Positions 1 to 6,628 of a stretch of DNA of 6,833 nt are shown here, one piece after another. Origin of the DNA: an uncultured Oscillospiraceae bacterium (GTDB taxonomy: Bacteria > Bacillota > Clostridia > Oscillospirales > Acutalibacteraceae). Positions within the stretch are counted from its first letter, which is position 1, and every line of letters starts with the position of its first letter. Under the pieces are notes generated by a model, which did no database searches, was not told the origin of the DNA, and saw only the letters and a list, made by a program, of their open reading frames with translations. The DNA is taken from contig UQKB01000040.1 of assembly GCA_900541565.1 (NCBI GenBank), positions 1 to 6,833 of the forward strand, in the 5' to 3' direction. The translations under genes were made by a program, and so were the position numbers.

Positions 1-2
1 AG

Positions 3-152
3 CAATATAGAGAAAAAGCTTTTCAGAAGCTTTCGCAAAATTTTAAAATAAAAAATACCGACTTCAGGGAAAAGGCCGCTTCTGCGGCCTTTTCCGCAGC
101 CAAGAAAGGTGGTGAGCCGTATGGGTTACCCATACATTACTTTTGCCGATAA
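3..152 (+). CDS. C-terminal end of an upstream tail gene, probably tape measure (partial, frame uncertain)
   Basis: The frame starting at base 3 is open from the window edge to a TAA at 150-152, giving 49 residues rich in Lys, Ala and Phe (middle section FREKAASAAFSAAKKGGEP). It would overlap the next gene by 32 bp. It is the only + frame open across 52-120. In the other two + frames stops fall at 49-51 (frame 1, peptide end FRSFRKILK) and at 8-10 and 44-46 (frame 2). The gene before dit in Firmicutes siphophages is normally the tape-measure protein, which sets tail length, so position alone suggests that identity; no domain is visible in so short a piece. The alternative is that the gene ends at base 51 in frame 1 and that 52-120 is intergenic with a terminator hairpin. 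I rate the two readings about equally likely. Confidence 0.42.
   Translation, partial: QYREKAFQKLSQNFKIKNTDFREKAASAAFSAAKKGGEPYGLPIHYFCR
68..95 (+). terminator. Perfect 12-bp stem hairpin, terminator-like
   Basis: GGAAAAGGCCGC (68-79) and GCGGCCTTTTCC (84-95) are exact reverse complements around a four-base loop TTCT. The A4-GC-rich stem-T4 arrangement is typical of a bidirectional intrinsic terminator, but the T-run is only four long and is followed by CC, so termination may be partial. It lies 26 bp upstream of the dit ATG. If the upstream gene ends at base 51, the hairpin is intergenic and could lower read-through from the upstream tail genes into the tip genes. If the base-3 frame is the real gene, the hairpin is inside coding sequence. 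The hairpin itself is certain; its role as a terminator is inferred. Confidence 0.5.
105..115 (+). promoter_or_regulatory. Ribosome binding site that fixes the dit start at 121
   Basis: AAAGGTGGTGA matches the Shine-Dalgarno consensus AAAGGAGGTGA with one mismatch and ends five bases before ATG 121. Upstream in-frame GTG codons at 109 and 112 lie inside this site, so they cannot be served by it. The start is therefore ATG 121. Confidence 0.75.
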
Positions 153-927
153 AAGCTCCCTGGACTTTGGGCTGATTCTTGGAACTCTTGAGGAAGACAG
201 CTTTGAAAGTGTTTCGGGCGCGGATAACGATTGGATTACAGGTGAAACCGCCTGGGATCCCTGCAAAATTGTTTACGGCGTAAAGCAAAACGGTGCGGTT
301 TCTTTTTCTTTGACGCTGGTATCTGAGGATGTTATCCCCTTTACCGCCATGTGCGAAATACAGCAGTGGCTTTTTAACCACGACAAACCGCAAAAACTGC
401 GGATTATTGACGGGGACAGAAACGATTATTATTACCTGTGTATTTTAAAGCACGACGTAATTTTGCGCGATGCGCGCGGGAGATGCGGCATTCGTTTTGA
501 GGCGGAAAGCATCTCTCCTTACGCGTATAAGGACCCGGTGACTTTGAGTTATACTTTGGGCAGCCAAAAGAATTTTACCGTGGATATAGACACCTGCGAA
601 CTTTACGGCGCGCGGCCGACTGTTGTACTCAGGCAGGCGACGCTCCCCTCTGCAAACAGCCATATTTACCTGAAAAACATAACGACCGGCTGCATGATGG
701 ACATCAGCCAAGTTGCGGGGACGAGCATGGCGGTAGACTGCGCCAAGGGGGTTATTACAGGAGCAGGTAATGAAGCGATTGTCTCCCTTACCGCGCCTGC
801 ATCTGACCCGGACATGGTCATGGGTTTTTTAACCCTTGCAAACGGGCGCAATGAATTGTCTGCCAGCAGCAACACCAGCCAGGTAACGATCACCTATACA
901 CCGGCAAAGATGATAGGAGGAATATAA
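121..927 (+). CDS. dit: Distal tail protein (Dit), phage tail family Sipho_tail
   Basis: A 268-residue protein that forms the hexameric ring joining the tail tube to the tail-tip hub and carrying the receptor-binding apparatus. The N-terminal half (about 1-135) fits the Dit beta-sandwich: an opening ITFADKSSLDFGLIL segment like the usual start of this family, then a WLFNHDKPQKLRIIDGD stretch (83-99). It ends in the characteristic RFEAESISPYAY motif (125-136), which marks the join to the C-terminal galectin-like domain (about 140-268). The last 35 residues (FLTLANGRNEL, then the strand QVTITYT) match the normal family ending. Length is within the usual 230-280 range. The start is ATG 121 rather than the upstream GTGs because of the ribosome binding site. 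It sits directly before tal, with 4 bp between them, and the tal ribosome binding site (AGGAGG, 915-920) lies inside its last codons, which suggests coupled translation. The family call is from recognised sequence pattern, not a database search. Confidence 0.85.
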   Translation: MGYPYITFADKSSLDFGLILGTLEEDSFESVSGADNDWITGETAWDPCKIVYGVKQNGAVSFSLTLVSEDVIPFTAMCEIQQWLFNHDKPQKLRIIDGDRNDYYYLCILKHDVILRDARGRCGIRFEAESISPYAYKDPVTLSYTLGSQKNFTVDIDTCELYGARPTVVLRQATLPSANSHIYLKNITTGCMMDISQVAGTSMAVDCAKGVITGAGNEAIVSLTAPASDPDMVMGFLTLANGRNELSASSNTSQVTITYTPAKMIGGI

Positions 928-931
928 CCGG

Positions 932-2896
932 ATGGGAACGTTTAAAAGCATAGGCAACCTGATCAGAAGCCAAAAACGGCAGCCGGACATTGCCATTGCA
1001 AGGCCTGACTTTACCGTGCTTGGTTACATTACCAATTACCAGAATCTGTCTTTGTCGCTGCGGTTTACGGAGCAATCTCAAATTACTTTTGAGGTTGCGC
1101 GCCGCTATTATGACAAAGAAGCGGGCGCATACCAGAAAAACGACTGCGCGCAGCATTTGTCACGCTTAAAGCTTTTGTTCCTGTCCGGTGTCGGCTGGTT
1201 TATAATTGATTCTGTCAGAGAAATTTCCGACGGAATTTCTGAAAAGTACGAAGTTACGGCATTTTCTTACGAATACGGCCTTTCCTTTCGAGACGTTGAA
1301 ATTTACAACAGAATATCTGCCGGCGAAGGCACAATGGAACTGACGCTGGAACGGATTTTAACCCGCGTATGCGCAAGCAGCAACTGGAGCGTTGGGCACC
1401 TGGCGGAGGACTGCGGGGCCATGCAGCGAACTTTTGAACAGATTATTCAAAAAAACTGGTACGATTTTTTAAAGGAAGACGTGGAAGATTCCTTTAATGT
1501 AATCCTCGTGTTTGATTGCCTGGAATTTAAAATTAATGTGTACACACAGGAGGATATACAGGTTCTTGATAATAGCGGCCTGTATTTAAGCTATGGAAAT
1601 TTGCTTAAAGACGCAGAGATTGAGCAGCTCAACGACCCGGTAAGCACGGTGCTGACGGTTTCTGGTGAAAACGGGCTGACGATAACGCCTGTTAACCCAC
1701 TGTGTATTAATAAAATCTACTGTTTTACACCATATATGACCAGCGAATGGATGGAGCCGTCGCTGATTCAGGCAATTACAAAATGGCAAAATAAGGTTGC
1801 CGGGTATGAGAGCGTGGTAAAGTATTTATCCTGGGCTGTGCAGAGCATGATGGAAACGCGCAGCGAGCTGGAAAAGGAGCGCTTAAATTATGCAGCGGAC
1901 GCAGAAAAATACCATGAGCTATACAATACGCTGCCAAGCAGCACTGCTACAAACGCACAAAAAATGATTTACCTGGACAATTATAAGACCTATTCCAATT
2001 TAAGGGAACACCGACAAAGCTGGATTGATTTGTATGACGATATGATCTATACGCTGCAAGGGAGCGGATACTCCCCGCTCGAGGGAACCTACAGAGGACA
2101 AAATGAAATGAAGGACCTGACCGGATATTTAACCGAGACTGTAGATATGCTTGAGCAGGACTTCAACGGTGAAGGTTCAGGGGGATTTTCTAAATTATCG
2201 TACCATGTTTTAAACGATAATCCGAACGCCCCCGGCACTTGGATCGAATATTCTTTTGTATACCAGGAAATCACCTATACCAGGCTGCAGATTCTTTCAA
2301 AATGCTGCTCCAGCGCGGCGGCTAGTGGTTTTCAGCAAATGATCAATAACGAAAAGGAAATCCCAAACCTTGCCATGCTGCCGCACATTTGCGCCATAGA
2401 CAACCGCTGCACAAATGCAAACGGCCAGTTTTTGGAAGTATGCCCTGTAGGACTGGAAAGAAATTTTACAGATGATCAGCTGGAAATTTTAAAGAATTAT
2501 TTTTTTGAATCCAGCTACGAAAACAGCTTGTACCGCCTTTCAAACGACGACAGCAAGGGCTCTTATTATGGGAAGGTCAACACAGCGGAGAAATTATATC
2601 AGGACGCAAAAAGTAAAATTGCAGAAATGGCAAAAATTTCTTATTCCTTTGAGCTGAGCGCTGAAAACTTTCTTGCGGACAAAGCGTATAAAAACATTGC
2701 CGACAAGCTGCAGCTGGGTTCAACACTGAACGCAGAGCTGTTTAAGGGCAGCTGGTACAGCGTTGCGCTTGTTGGCGCGGACATCCATTTTGAAAGCCCC
2801 GATCACTTTAAAATGCTGTTTGCCAACAAATACAAAATAAAATCGGACAAAGCAACGCTCAGAGAGCTGCTTGCCGGCCGGCAAGTATCATTTTAA
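932..2896 (+). CDS. tal: Tail-associated hub protein (Tal / prophage tail endopeptidase-type)
   Basis: A 654-residue protein in the position of Tal, the trimeric hub that closes the tail tip beneath Dit. Residues 1-270 look like the conserved gp44/gp27-type structural region: an opening basic segment, FTVLGYITNYQNLS (27-40), then SLRFTEQSQITFEV (42-55), and GWFIIDSVREISDG (88-101), the 'short linear' strand pattern usual here. Residues 278-375 are predicted mostly helical (KWQNKVAGYESVVKYLSWAV; SELEKERLNYAADAEKYHEL), a likely coiled coil. After a Gly-rich hinge near 412-418 (NGEGSGG) comes a second mixed domain with FTDDQLEILKNYFFESSYEN (512-531), a pattern common in long Firmicutes Tal proteins. 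The C-terminus is a DUF-like alpha/beta segment ending LRELLAGRQVSF. I see no HxxE, CHAP, lysozyme or NlpC/P60 catalytic motif, so a lytic role is not supported. Start ATG 932 has AGGAGG 11 bases upstream. Clear as a tail hub; the middle section is unassigned. Confidence 0.78.
   Translation: MGTFKSIGNLIRSQKRQPDIAIARPDFTVLGYITNYQNLSLSLRFTEQSQITFEVARRYYDKEAGAYQKNDCAQHLSRLKLLFLSGVGWFIIDSVREISDGISEKYEVTAFSYEYGLSFRDVEIYNRISAGEGTMELTLERILTRVCASSNWSVGHLAEDCGAMQRTFEQIIQKNWYDFLKEDVEDSFNVILVFDCLEFKINVYTQEDIQVLDNSGLYLSYGNLLKDAEIEQLNDPVSTVLTVSGENGLTITPVNPLCINKIYCFTPYMTSEWMEPSLIQAITKWQNKVAGYESVVKYLSWAVQSMMETRSELEKERLNYAADAEKYHELYNTLPSSTATNAQKMIYLDNYKTYSNLREHRQSWIDLYDDMIYTLQGSGYSPLEGTYRGQNEMKDLTGYLTETVDMLEQDFNGEGSGGFSKLSYHVLNDNPNAPGTWIEYSFVYQEITYTRLQILSKCCSSAAASGFQQMINNEKEIPNLAMLPHICAIDNRCTNANGQFLEVCPVGLERNFTDDQLEILKNYFFESSYENSLYRLSNDDSKGSYYGKVNTAEKLYQDAKSKIAEMAKISYSFELSAENFLADKAYKNIADKLQLGSTLNAELFKGSWYSVALVGADIHFESPDHFKMLFANKYKIKSDKATLRELLAGRQVSF
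2870..2885. repeat. Perfect 16-bp palindrome at the 3' end of tal
   Basis: CTTGCCGGCCGGCAAG reads identically on both strands. It lies in the codons for the last residues of Tal (around LLAGRQ) and ends 31 bp before the next start codon. As RNA it would fold into a short stem (CTTGCC/GGCAAG) with a GGCC loop, followed by TATCATTTT, a poor T-run. A weak transcription or RNA-processing hairpin is possible; chance within coding sequence is equally possible. Confidence 0.4.
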
Positions 2897-2916
2897 AAAA
2901 AGAAAGGAGAACGCAC

Positions 2917-5900
2917 ATGGTAAATAAACAAATTCATCTATATGCATGGAAGGAGAACAACATCCATTTGCTTGCTGCAAGCGGAGAAGCAAAGGACCGT
3001 TGTGTTTCTTTTGTGCTTTTTGACTCCGACAGCTCCTCCCCTGTGGACCTGACAGGTAAAAGCGCCATTTTTATTTGCAAGCACCCCTTGCAGAAAAATC
3101 CGGTGCGCATAAACGGTTCTGTAACAGACGCTGAAAACGGCGCGGTAGACGTGGTGATTCCGTCTGATATTTGCTTTGAGCCCGGAAGTGTTGACTGTGT
3201 TTTGGCTGTAAGCCAAAACGACGGCTCTGTTTTAAAATTTGTCGGAATCGTAATCCATGTAAAGGAGGGCCTGAATCTGGAAAGCGCTATGCAAAACAGC
3301 GGCAAATACGACGCTTACTTAAGCATAGTGGACGAGGTGCAAAATTTAAAAACAATTGTAGAAAGCTCCGGCAGCATTCAGGAGGTTATTGTTGCAAGAG
3401 GAGAATACGACAGCTTAAACGCCCGCCTGGAAGCATTTTCTGACGCTGTGGATGATATCAACACAGATTTGGACGACGCAATGGACACGGAAGAAGCGCT
3501 CTCTACACGCCTTTCCAAAATGGAAAAGGGTACGCGCGCCGATTTTATGGGGCCCAGAGGGAAAAACCTGTTTAATCCGGACAAGGCGCTGCTTCATACC
3601 ACTCTGGATGCAAACGGCGCGCCTTATGATAGCGGCGGATATATGCTTACAGATTATATTCCATTCACACCCGGTACGACGCTTTACTTTTTTACTTCCT
3701 CAAGCTCCTCTTCTTCAGTCAATAGTGTAAAGGCCGCCGTATATAAGGCGGATAAGAGCTACCGGGCAGATGTAGCTGCTTCGGCTACTTATACCTGTAC
3801 AAATGAAGAAAACGCTTATATCCGCATTGTATTCCCTTCAAGCTATTTCAATACGCTGATGATCCAGCATGCCTCCACCTATACGGGATGGGAAGCTTAT
3901 AAGCCTTCTGTTCTGCCGGAGTATCTGCCACAGGGGCTTGACACCGCTGTAGACAGTATTGTAGAAAACACATCCGACATTGCACAGCTGCAAACCGACC
4001 TTGCAGACAGGCCGCCGCTGCATTTTATCCCCGGGACAGGATTTGATCTGAATGACGAGGAAACCGTATATTCCAGAGGTTACTATATCTTTTTTCATAT
4101 TCCACCGCAAAATGGCGCTGTCGGCATGCCGCAGGATGCGCCGCAGGGCATATATAAGCTTGAAAATTTGCAGCTTTCAGACGGCATGCCGTACCGCTTT
4201 GTACAGACGCTGACCCTTTTGTTTGGCGGCAGCGTTGGGGATGATGCCTCTGTTACCACAAAAACATACGTGATGAAGCGCACGGCGGTCCTTGACCCGT
4301 ACCCAACGGTGAAGTTTACCGACTGGGTACAGCCCTTGCCGGAACTGGTCCTTGATGTAATGCAAGATGTGGTTACCAATACGGCCGACATTGCACAGCT
4401 GCAGATCGACCTTGCGGACAAACTGCCGCTGCATTTTATCCCCGGGACAGGATTTGATCTGAATGACGAGGAAACCGTATATTCCAGAGGTTACTATATC
4501 TTTTTTCATATTCCACCGCAAAATGGCGCTGTCGGCATGCCGCAGGATGCGCCGCAGGGCATATATAAGCTTGAAAATTTGCAGCTTTCAGACGGCATGC
4601 CGTACCGCTTTGTACAGACGCTGACCCTTTTGTTTGGCGGAAACATTGGGGATGATGCTTCTGTTACAGCGAAAACATACGTGATGAAACGCACGGCGGT
4701 CCTTGATCCATACCCTTCTGTAAAGTATTCCGACTGGGTACAGGCATTGCCGGAGATCATCCCGGAAAACTGTGCGTTTATGCAATTTGACCCGAACGGG
4801 CAGCTGCTGTATGAAAGCCAGTATACTTACCTGGGTTATATATACGATCAAAACGGCAACAAGGTTTACGGTAATTATCCAACCATTAAATACGATAAAA
4901 CATATTTTGATTTTGAAAACCGTATATACAGAATTGCATGCAACACCTATGTTACGTTCTGGACGGCGGACGGGACATTTGTGGACGGCTATGCACGCAC
5001 ATCTGTTTCCGCAACAAACCCGCTTACCATTACAGACATAGACGAGGACTACGACTATATCCTACTGGGGCTTGTGGGCGCAGACAAGCGCATGTACGGG
5101 CTGCCAAAGGGTACACTGCTTGCAAAATTCAAGGAAATATTTGCAGCAAATTCTCCAAACCTGTACCGCCTGGAGAATACAGTCCTTGACGCTACATTGC
5201 TCAAAGGATATCAGGTCTCTCCCTGCGGCAACCTAATCGACCGTAAAGCCATTACCCAGGGCATCTCCCTCAACAGCTCGGGCACAGGCATATCGGAACA
5301 TAATGAGACAGATTTTATCCCGGTCGACCCAACAAAGAAATACCGGCTGAATTTTAAAGCGATCCCGGTCTTTTACGATGAAAACAAGGATTTCATCAGC
5401 GGCTACAACGAAACCGTGGCAACGCCTGAAAATACGCAGGCGCTGCAGGTACCGGAAAACGCCGTATATATGCGCACGATGATCTATGACAATCAGCTCG
5501 ACACAGCGGTGCTTGCAGAAAATAACTATTTCCAAAACGACCTTCCAACCTATTATACGCTAAACGGCGTAGGCGACATTGGCGCGCACATTGCAAAAAA
5601 GGAAAACGACCCGCTGTATGGTACAACCGCCATATTTTTTGGCGACAGTACAACCGCAGGGTCGGGCGATGCGGCCGGCGGCTGGCCAACGTGGATCTAT
5701 AAGCGTAATTTGTCCATGCATTGCATCAACTGTGGCGTATATGGGGCTACCTTTGGCAGCGCAAGCGCGCAATGGTTTGATGGAGCAGACAATCAGGCGG
5801 GCTTACCGGACGAGGCCGATTACGTCATTATTCAGGCATATACCAACGGCATGTATGGGGAAAGCCCGCAAAAGCCGGTCGGCACAGTCAGTGAATTTGA

Positions 5901-6273
5901 TTATACTGTAACCGCCAGTACGGCGGACACAACCACCTACAGCGGCGAGGCCGAAAAGTTTGTGCTGCAATGTTTGAGCCGCTGGCACGGGAAAAAGCTT
6001 GGGATGATCATCGGGTATAAAGCGACAGCGCATCTTGCGCAGAACAGTCCATACCGGCAGTTTGCAGAGCAGATACGCGTATTATGCCGTAAATACAGCA
6101 TCCCAGTGTTGGATTTGCAAAACAGCAGCACAATCCCATGCTACACGCAGGATCAGATCGACACCTATTTTTATAAAGCCACCGGGCAGGAGCACGGCGA
6201 CGGAGTGCACTTAAATGCAAAGGGAAACGCGATCGTTTCTGCAAAAATAGAAGCATGGATGAAAACACTGTAA
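2917..6273 (+). CDS. Modular receptor-binding protein: BppU-like N-terminus, knob repeats, C-terminal SGNH/GDSL esterase
   Basis: An 1118-residue tail-tip protein. Domains in order: 1-120, a BppU-type baseplate attachment domain (opening QIHLYAWKENNIHLLAASGE, then strands such as KSAIFICKHPL); 124-205, a helical stalk with the phage fibre motif IQEVIVARGEYDSLNARLE (154-172); 213-330, a beta-rich module opening KNLFNPDKA; 354-476 and 491-613, two near-identical repeats of knob type (YRFVQTLTLLFGG, YVMKR, DWVQ); about 620-735 and 764-870, two further beta-rich modules; 900-1118, an SGNH hydrolase. In the last, block I is GDS with Ser911 as nucleophile, block II Gly940, block III AYTNG with Asn977, and block V D1095-G-V-H1098. 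The likely reaction is removal of an ester group, such as O-acetyl, from host surface glycan during attachment; substrate cannot be read from sequence. Start ATG 2917 has AAAGGAG seven bases upstream, 20 bp after tal. Alternative: a structural fibre with a degenerate esterase, but all catalytic residues appear present. Confidence 0.83.
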   Translation: MVNKQIHLYAWKENNIHLLAASGEAKDRCVSFVLFDSDSSSPVDLTGKSAIFICKHPLQKNPVRINGSVTDAENGAVDVVIPSDICFEPGSVDCVLAVSQNDGSVLKFVGIVIHVKEGLNLESAMQNSGKYDAYLSIVDEVQNLKTIVESSGSIQEVIVARGEYDSLNARLEAFSDAVDDINTDLDDAMDTEEALSTRLSKMEKGTRADFMGPRGKNLFNPDKALLHTTLDANGAPYDSGGYMLTDYIPFTPGTTLYFFTSSSSSSSVNSVKAAVYKADKSYRADVAASATYTCTNEENAYIRIVFPSSYFNTLMIQHASTYTGWEAYKPSVLPEYLPQGLDTAVDSIVENTSDIAQLQTDLADRPPLHFIPGTGFDLNDEETVYSRGYYIFFHIPPQNGAVGMPQDAPQGIYKLENLQLSDGMPYRFVQTLTLLFGGSVGDDASVTTKTYVMKRTAVLDPYPTVKFTDWVQPLPELVLDVMQDVVTNTADIAQLQIDLADKLPLHFIPGTGFDLNDEETVYSRGYYIFFHIPPQNGAVGMPQDAPQGIYKLENLQLSDGMPYRFVQTLTLLFGGNIGDDASVTAKTYVMKRTAVLDPYPSVKYSDWVQALPEIIPENCAFMQFDPNGQLLYESQYTYLGYIYDQNGNKVYGNYPTIKYDKTYFDFENRIYRIACNTYVTFWTADGTFVDGYARTSVSATNPLTITDIDEDYDYILLGLVGADKRMYGLPKGTLLAKFKEIFAANSPNLYRLENTVLDATLLKGYQVSPCGNLIDRKAITQGISLNSSGTGISEHNETDFIPVDPTKKYRLNFKAIPVFYDENKDFISGYNETVATPENTQALQVPENAVYMRTMIYDNQLDTAVLAENNYFQNDLPTYYTLNGVGDIGAHIAKKENDPLYGTTAIFFGDSTTAGSGDAAGGWPTWIYKRNLSMHCINCGVYGATFGSASAQWFDGADNQAGLPDEADYVIIQAYTNGMYGESPQKPVGTVSEFDYTVTASTADTTTYSGEAEKFVLQCLSRWHGKKLGMIIGYKATAHLAQNSPYRQFAEQIRVLCRKYSIPVLDLQNSSTIPCYTQDQIDTYFYKATGQEHGDGVHLNAKGNAIVSAKIEAWMKTL
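3976..4343 (+). repeat. Knob-type repeat, copy 1
   Basis: First of two in-frame direct repeats 411 bp (137 codons) apart, encoding residues 354-476 of the receptor-binding protein. Bases 4014-4229 are identical to 4425-4640, base for base (216 bp). The flanks of the repeat differ at about 24 of 152 positions by my hand count. The protein pattern (PQGIYKLENLQLSDG, then YRFVQTLTLLFGG, YVMKR, FTDWVQ) resembles pyocin-knob-type modules of phage fibres, where a strand set ends in a W-x-x-W-like 'sDWv'. The family match is inferred by eye. Confidence 0.85.
4387..4754 (+). repeat. Knob-type repeat, copy 2
   Basis: Second copy, encoding residues 491-613. A short linker (4344-4386) encoding a helix (LVLDVMQDVVTNTA) joins it to copy 1. 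The segment before copy 1 (LDTAVDSIVENTS) is a related linker, so the duplicated unit is helix plus knob. Differences from copy 1 lie mainly in the last 114 bp (about 18 changes) and the first 38 bp (about 6 changes), several of them amino-acid changing. Confidence 0.85.
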
Positions 6274-6282
6274 AGGAGGTGA
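6272..6282 (+). promoter_or_regulatory. Full-consensus ribosome binding site overlapping the esterase stop codon
   Basis: AAAGGAGGTGA is a complete match to the 16S rRNA anti-Shine-Dalgarno, six bases before ATG 6289. It shares its first two bases with the TAA (6271-6273) that ends the previous gene. It is the strongest site in the window and predicts high translation of the small downstream protein. Confidence 0.85.
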
Positions 6283-6288
6283 AAAAGT

Positions 6289-6612
6289 ATGACATATAAA
6301 AACTGCAAAATTCTGATCGAAGCGGGACGCTATGCGTATGAAAACATGTTTTCAATGCTCGACCTGTTTTTGCTTGTAGGCAGGATCACACAGGAGCAGT
6401 ACATAGAGCTTACCGGCATGCTGGCAAACACGGATGTACCGCAGACACCTGCAACGGATGAGCAGACGGAAAGCACAATGACAGAAGATCCCGAGCAGAC
6501 AGAAAGCGCAACAACAGAAGATACCGAGCAGACAGAAAGCGCTACGACAGAAGATACCGAGCAAACAGAAAGCGCTACGACAGACAACCAGCAAACAGAG
6601 GCAACTGAATAA
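6289..6612 (+). CDS. Small acidic protein with XkdX-like N-terminus and Glu/Thr repeat tail
   Basis: A 107-residue protein. Residues 1-45 are a compact helical segment ending LVGRITQEQYIELTGML; the 'G-x-I-T-x-E-Q-Y-x-E-L/I-T-G' pattern recalls the short XkdX family of Firmicutes phages, normally about 40-60 residues and found between the tail-fibre and lysis genes, as here. XkdX function is not established. Residues 58-107 are a low-complexity acidic tail of four 11-residue repeats (consensus EQTESATTEDT) plus a partial fifth, with no hydrophobic residues except two or three, so it is probably disordered. There is no convincing membrane segment (MFSMLDLFLLV at 20-30 is short and carries Asp), so I do not call it a holin. 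It lies 15 bp after the esterase gene and 16 bp before the endolysin gene. The repeat tail makes it about twice the length of a normal XkdX protein. The family assignment is tentative. Confidence 0.72.
   Translation: MTYKNCKILIEAGRYAYENMFSMLDLFLLVGRITQEQYIELTGMLANTDVPQTPATDEQTESTMTEDPEQTESATTEDTEQTESATTEDTEQTESATTDNQQTEATE
6460..6609 (+). repeat. 33-bp in-frame tandem repeat
   Basis: Units begin at 6460, 6493, 6526 and 6559, each starting with GAGCARAC, followed by a partial unit to 6609. The unit is 33 bp, so gain or loss of copies keeps the reading frame. Units 2-4 differ at only a few bases, mostly silent or at the last unit's end (DN in place of ED). Confidence 0.9.
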
Positions 6613-6628
6613 CAAAGGAAGTGGAACA

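Noticed and set aside
15..33. Short inverted repeat AAAGCTT/AAGCTTT near the left edge
   Set aside because: Only 7 bp, AT-rich, and in probable coding sequence; likely chance.
109..120. GTG start codons at 109 and 112 for dit
   Set aside because: They fall inside the ribosome binding site that serves ATG 121, and the added residues are not typical of the family.
4177..4521. Antisense open frames at about 3838-4110, 4177-4521 and 4506-4760 with shared protein ends
   Set aside because: They are shadows of the duplicated knob coding sequence; their similarity to each other only reflects the DNA repeat.
3976..4754. Diversity-generating retroelement variable region
   Set aside because: The repeats are both coding, changes are not restricted to adenine positions, they are not at the C-terminus, and no reverse transcriptase or template is in the window.
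6289..6378. Holin reading of the small protein
   Set aside because: The hydrophobic stretch is about 11 residues and contains Asp; there is no second membrane segment, and the tail is strongly acidic rather than basic.
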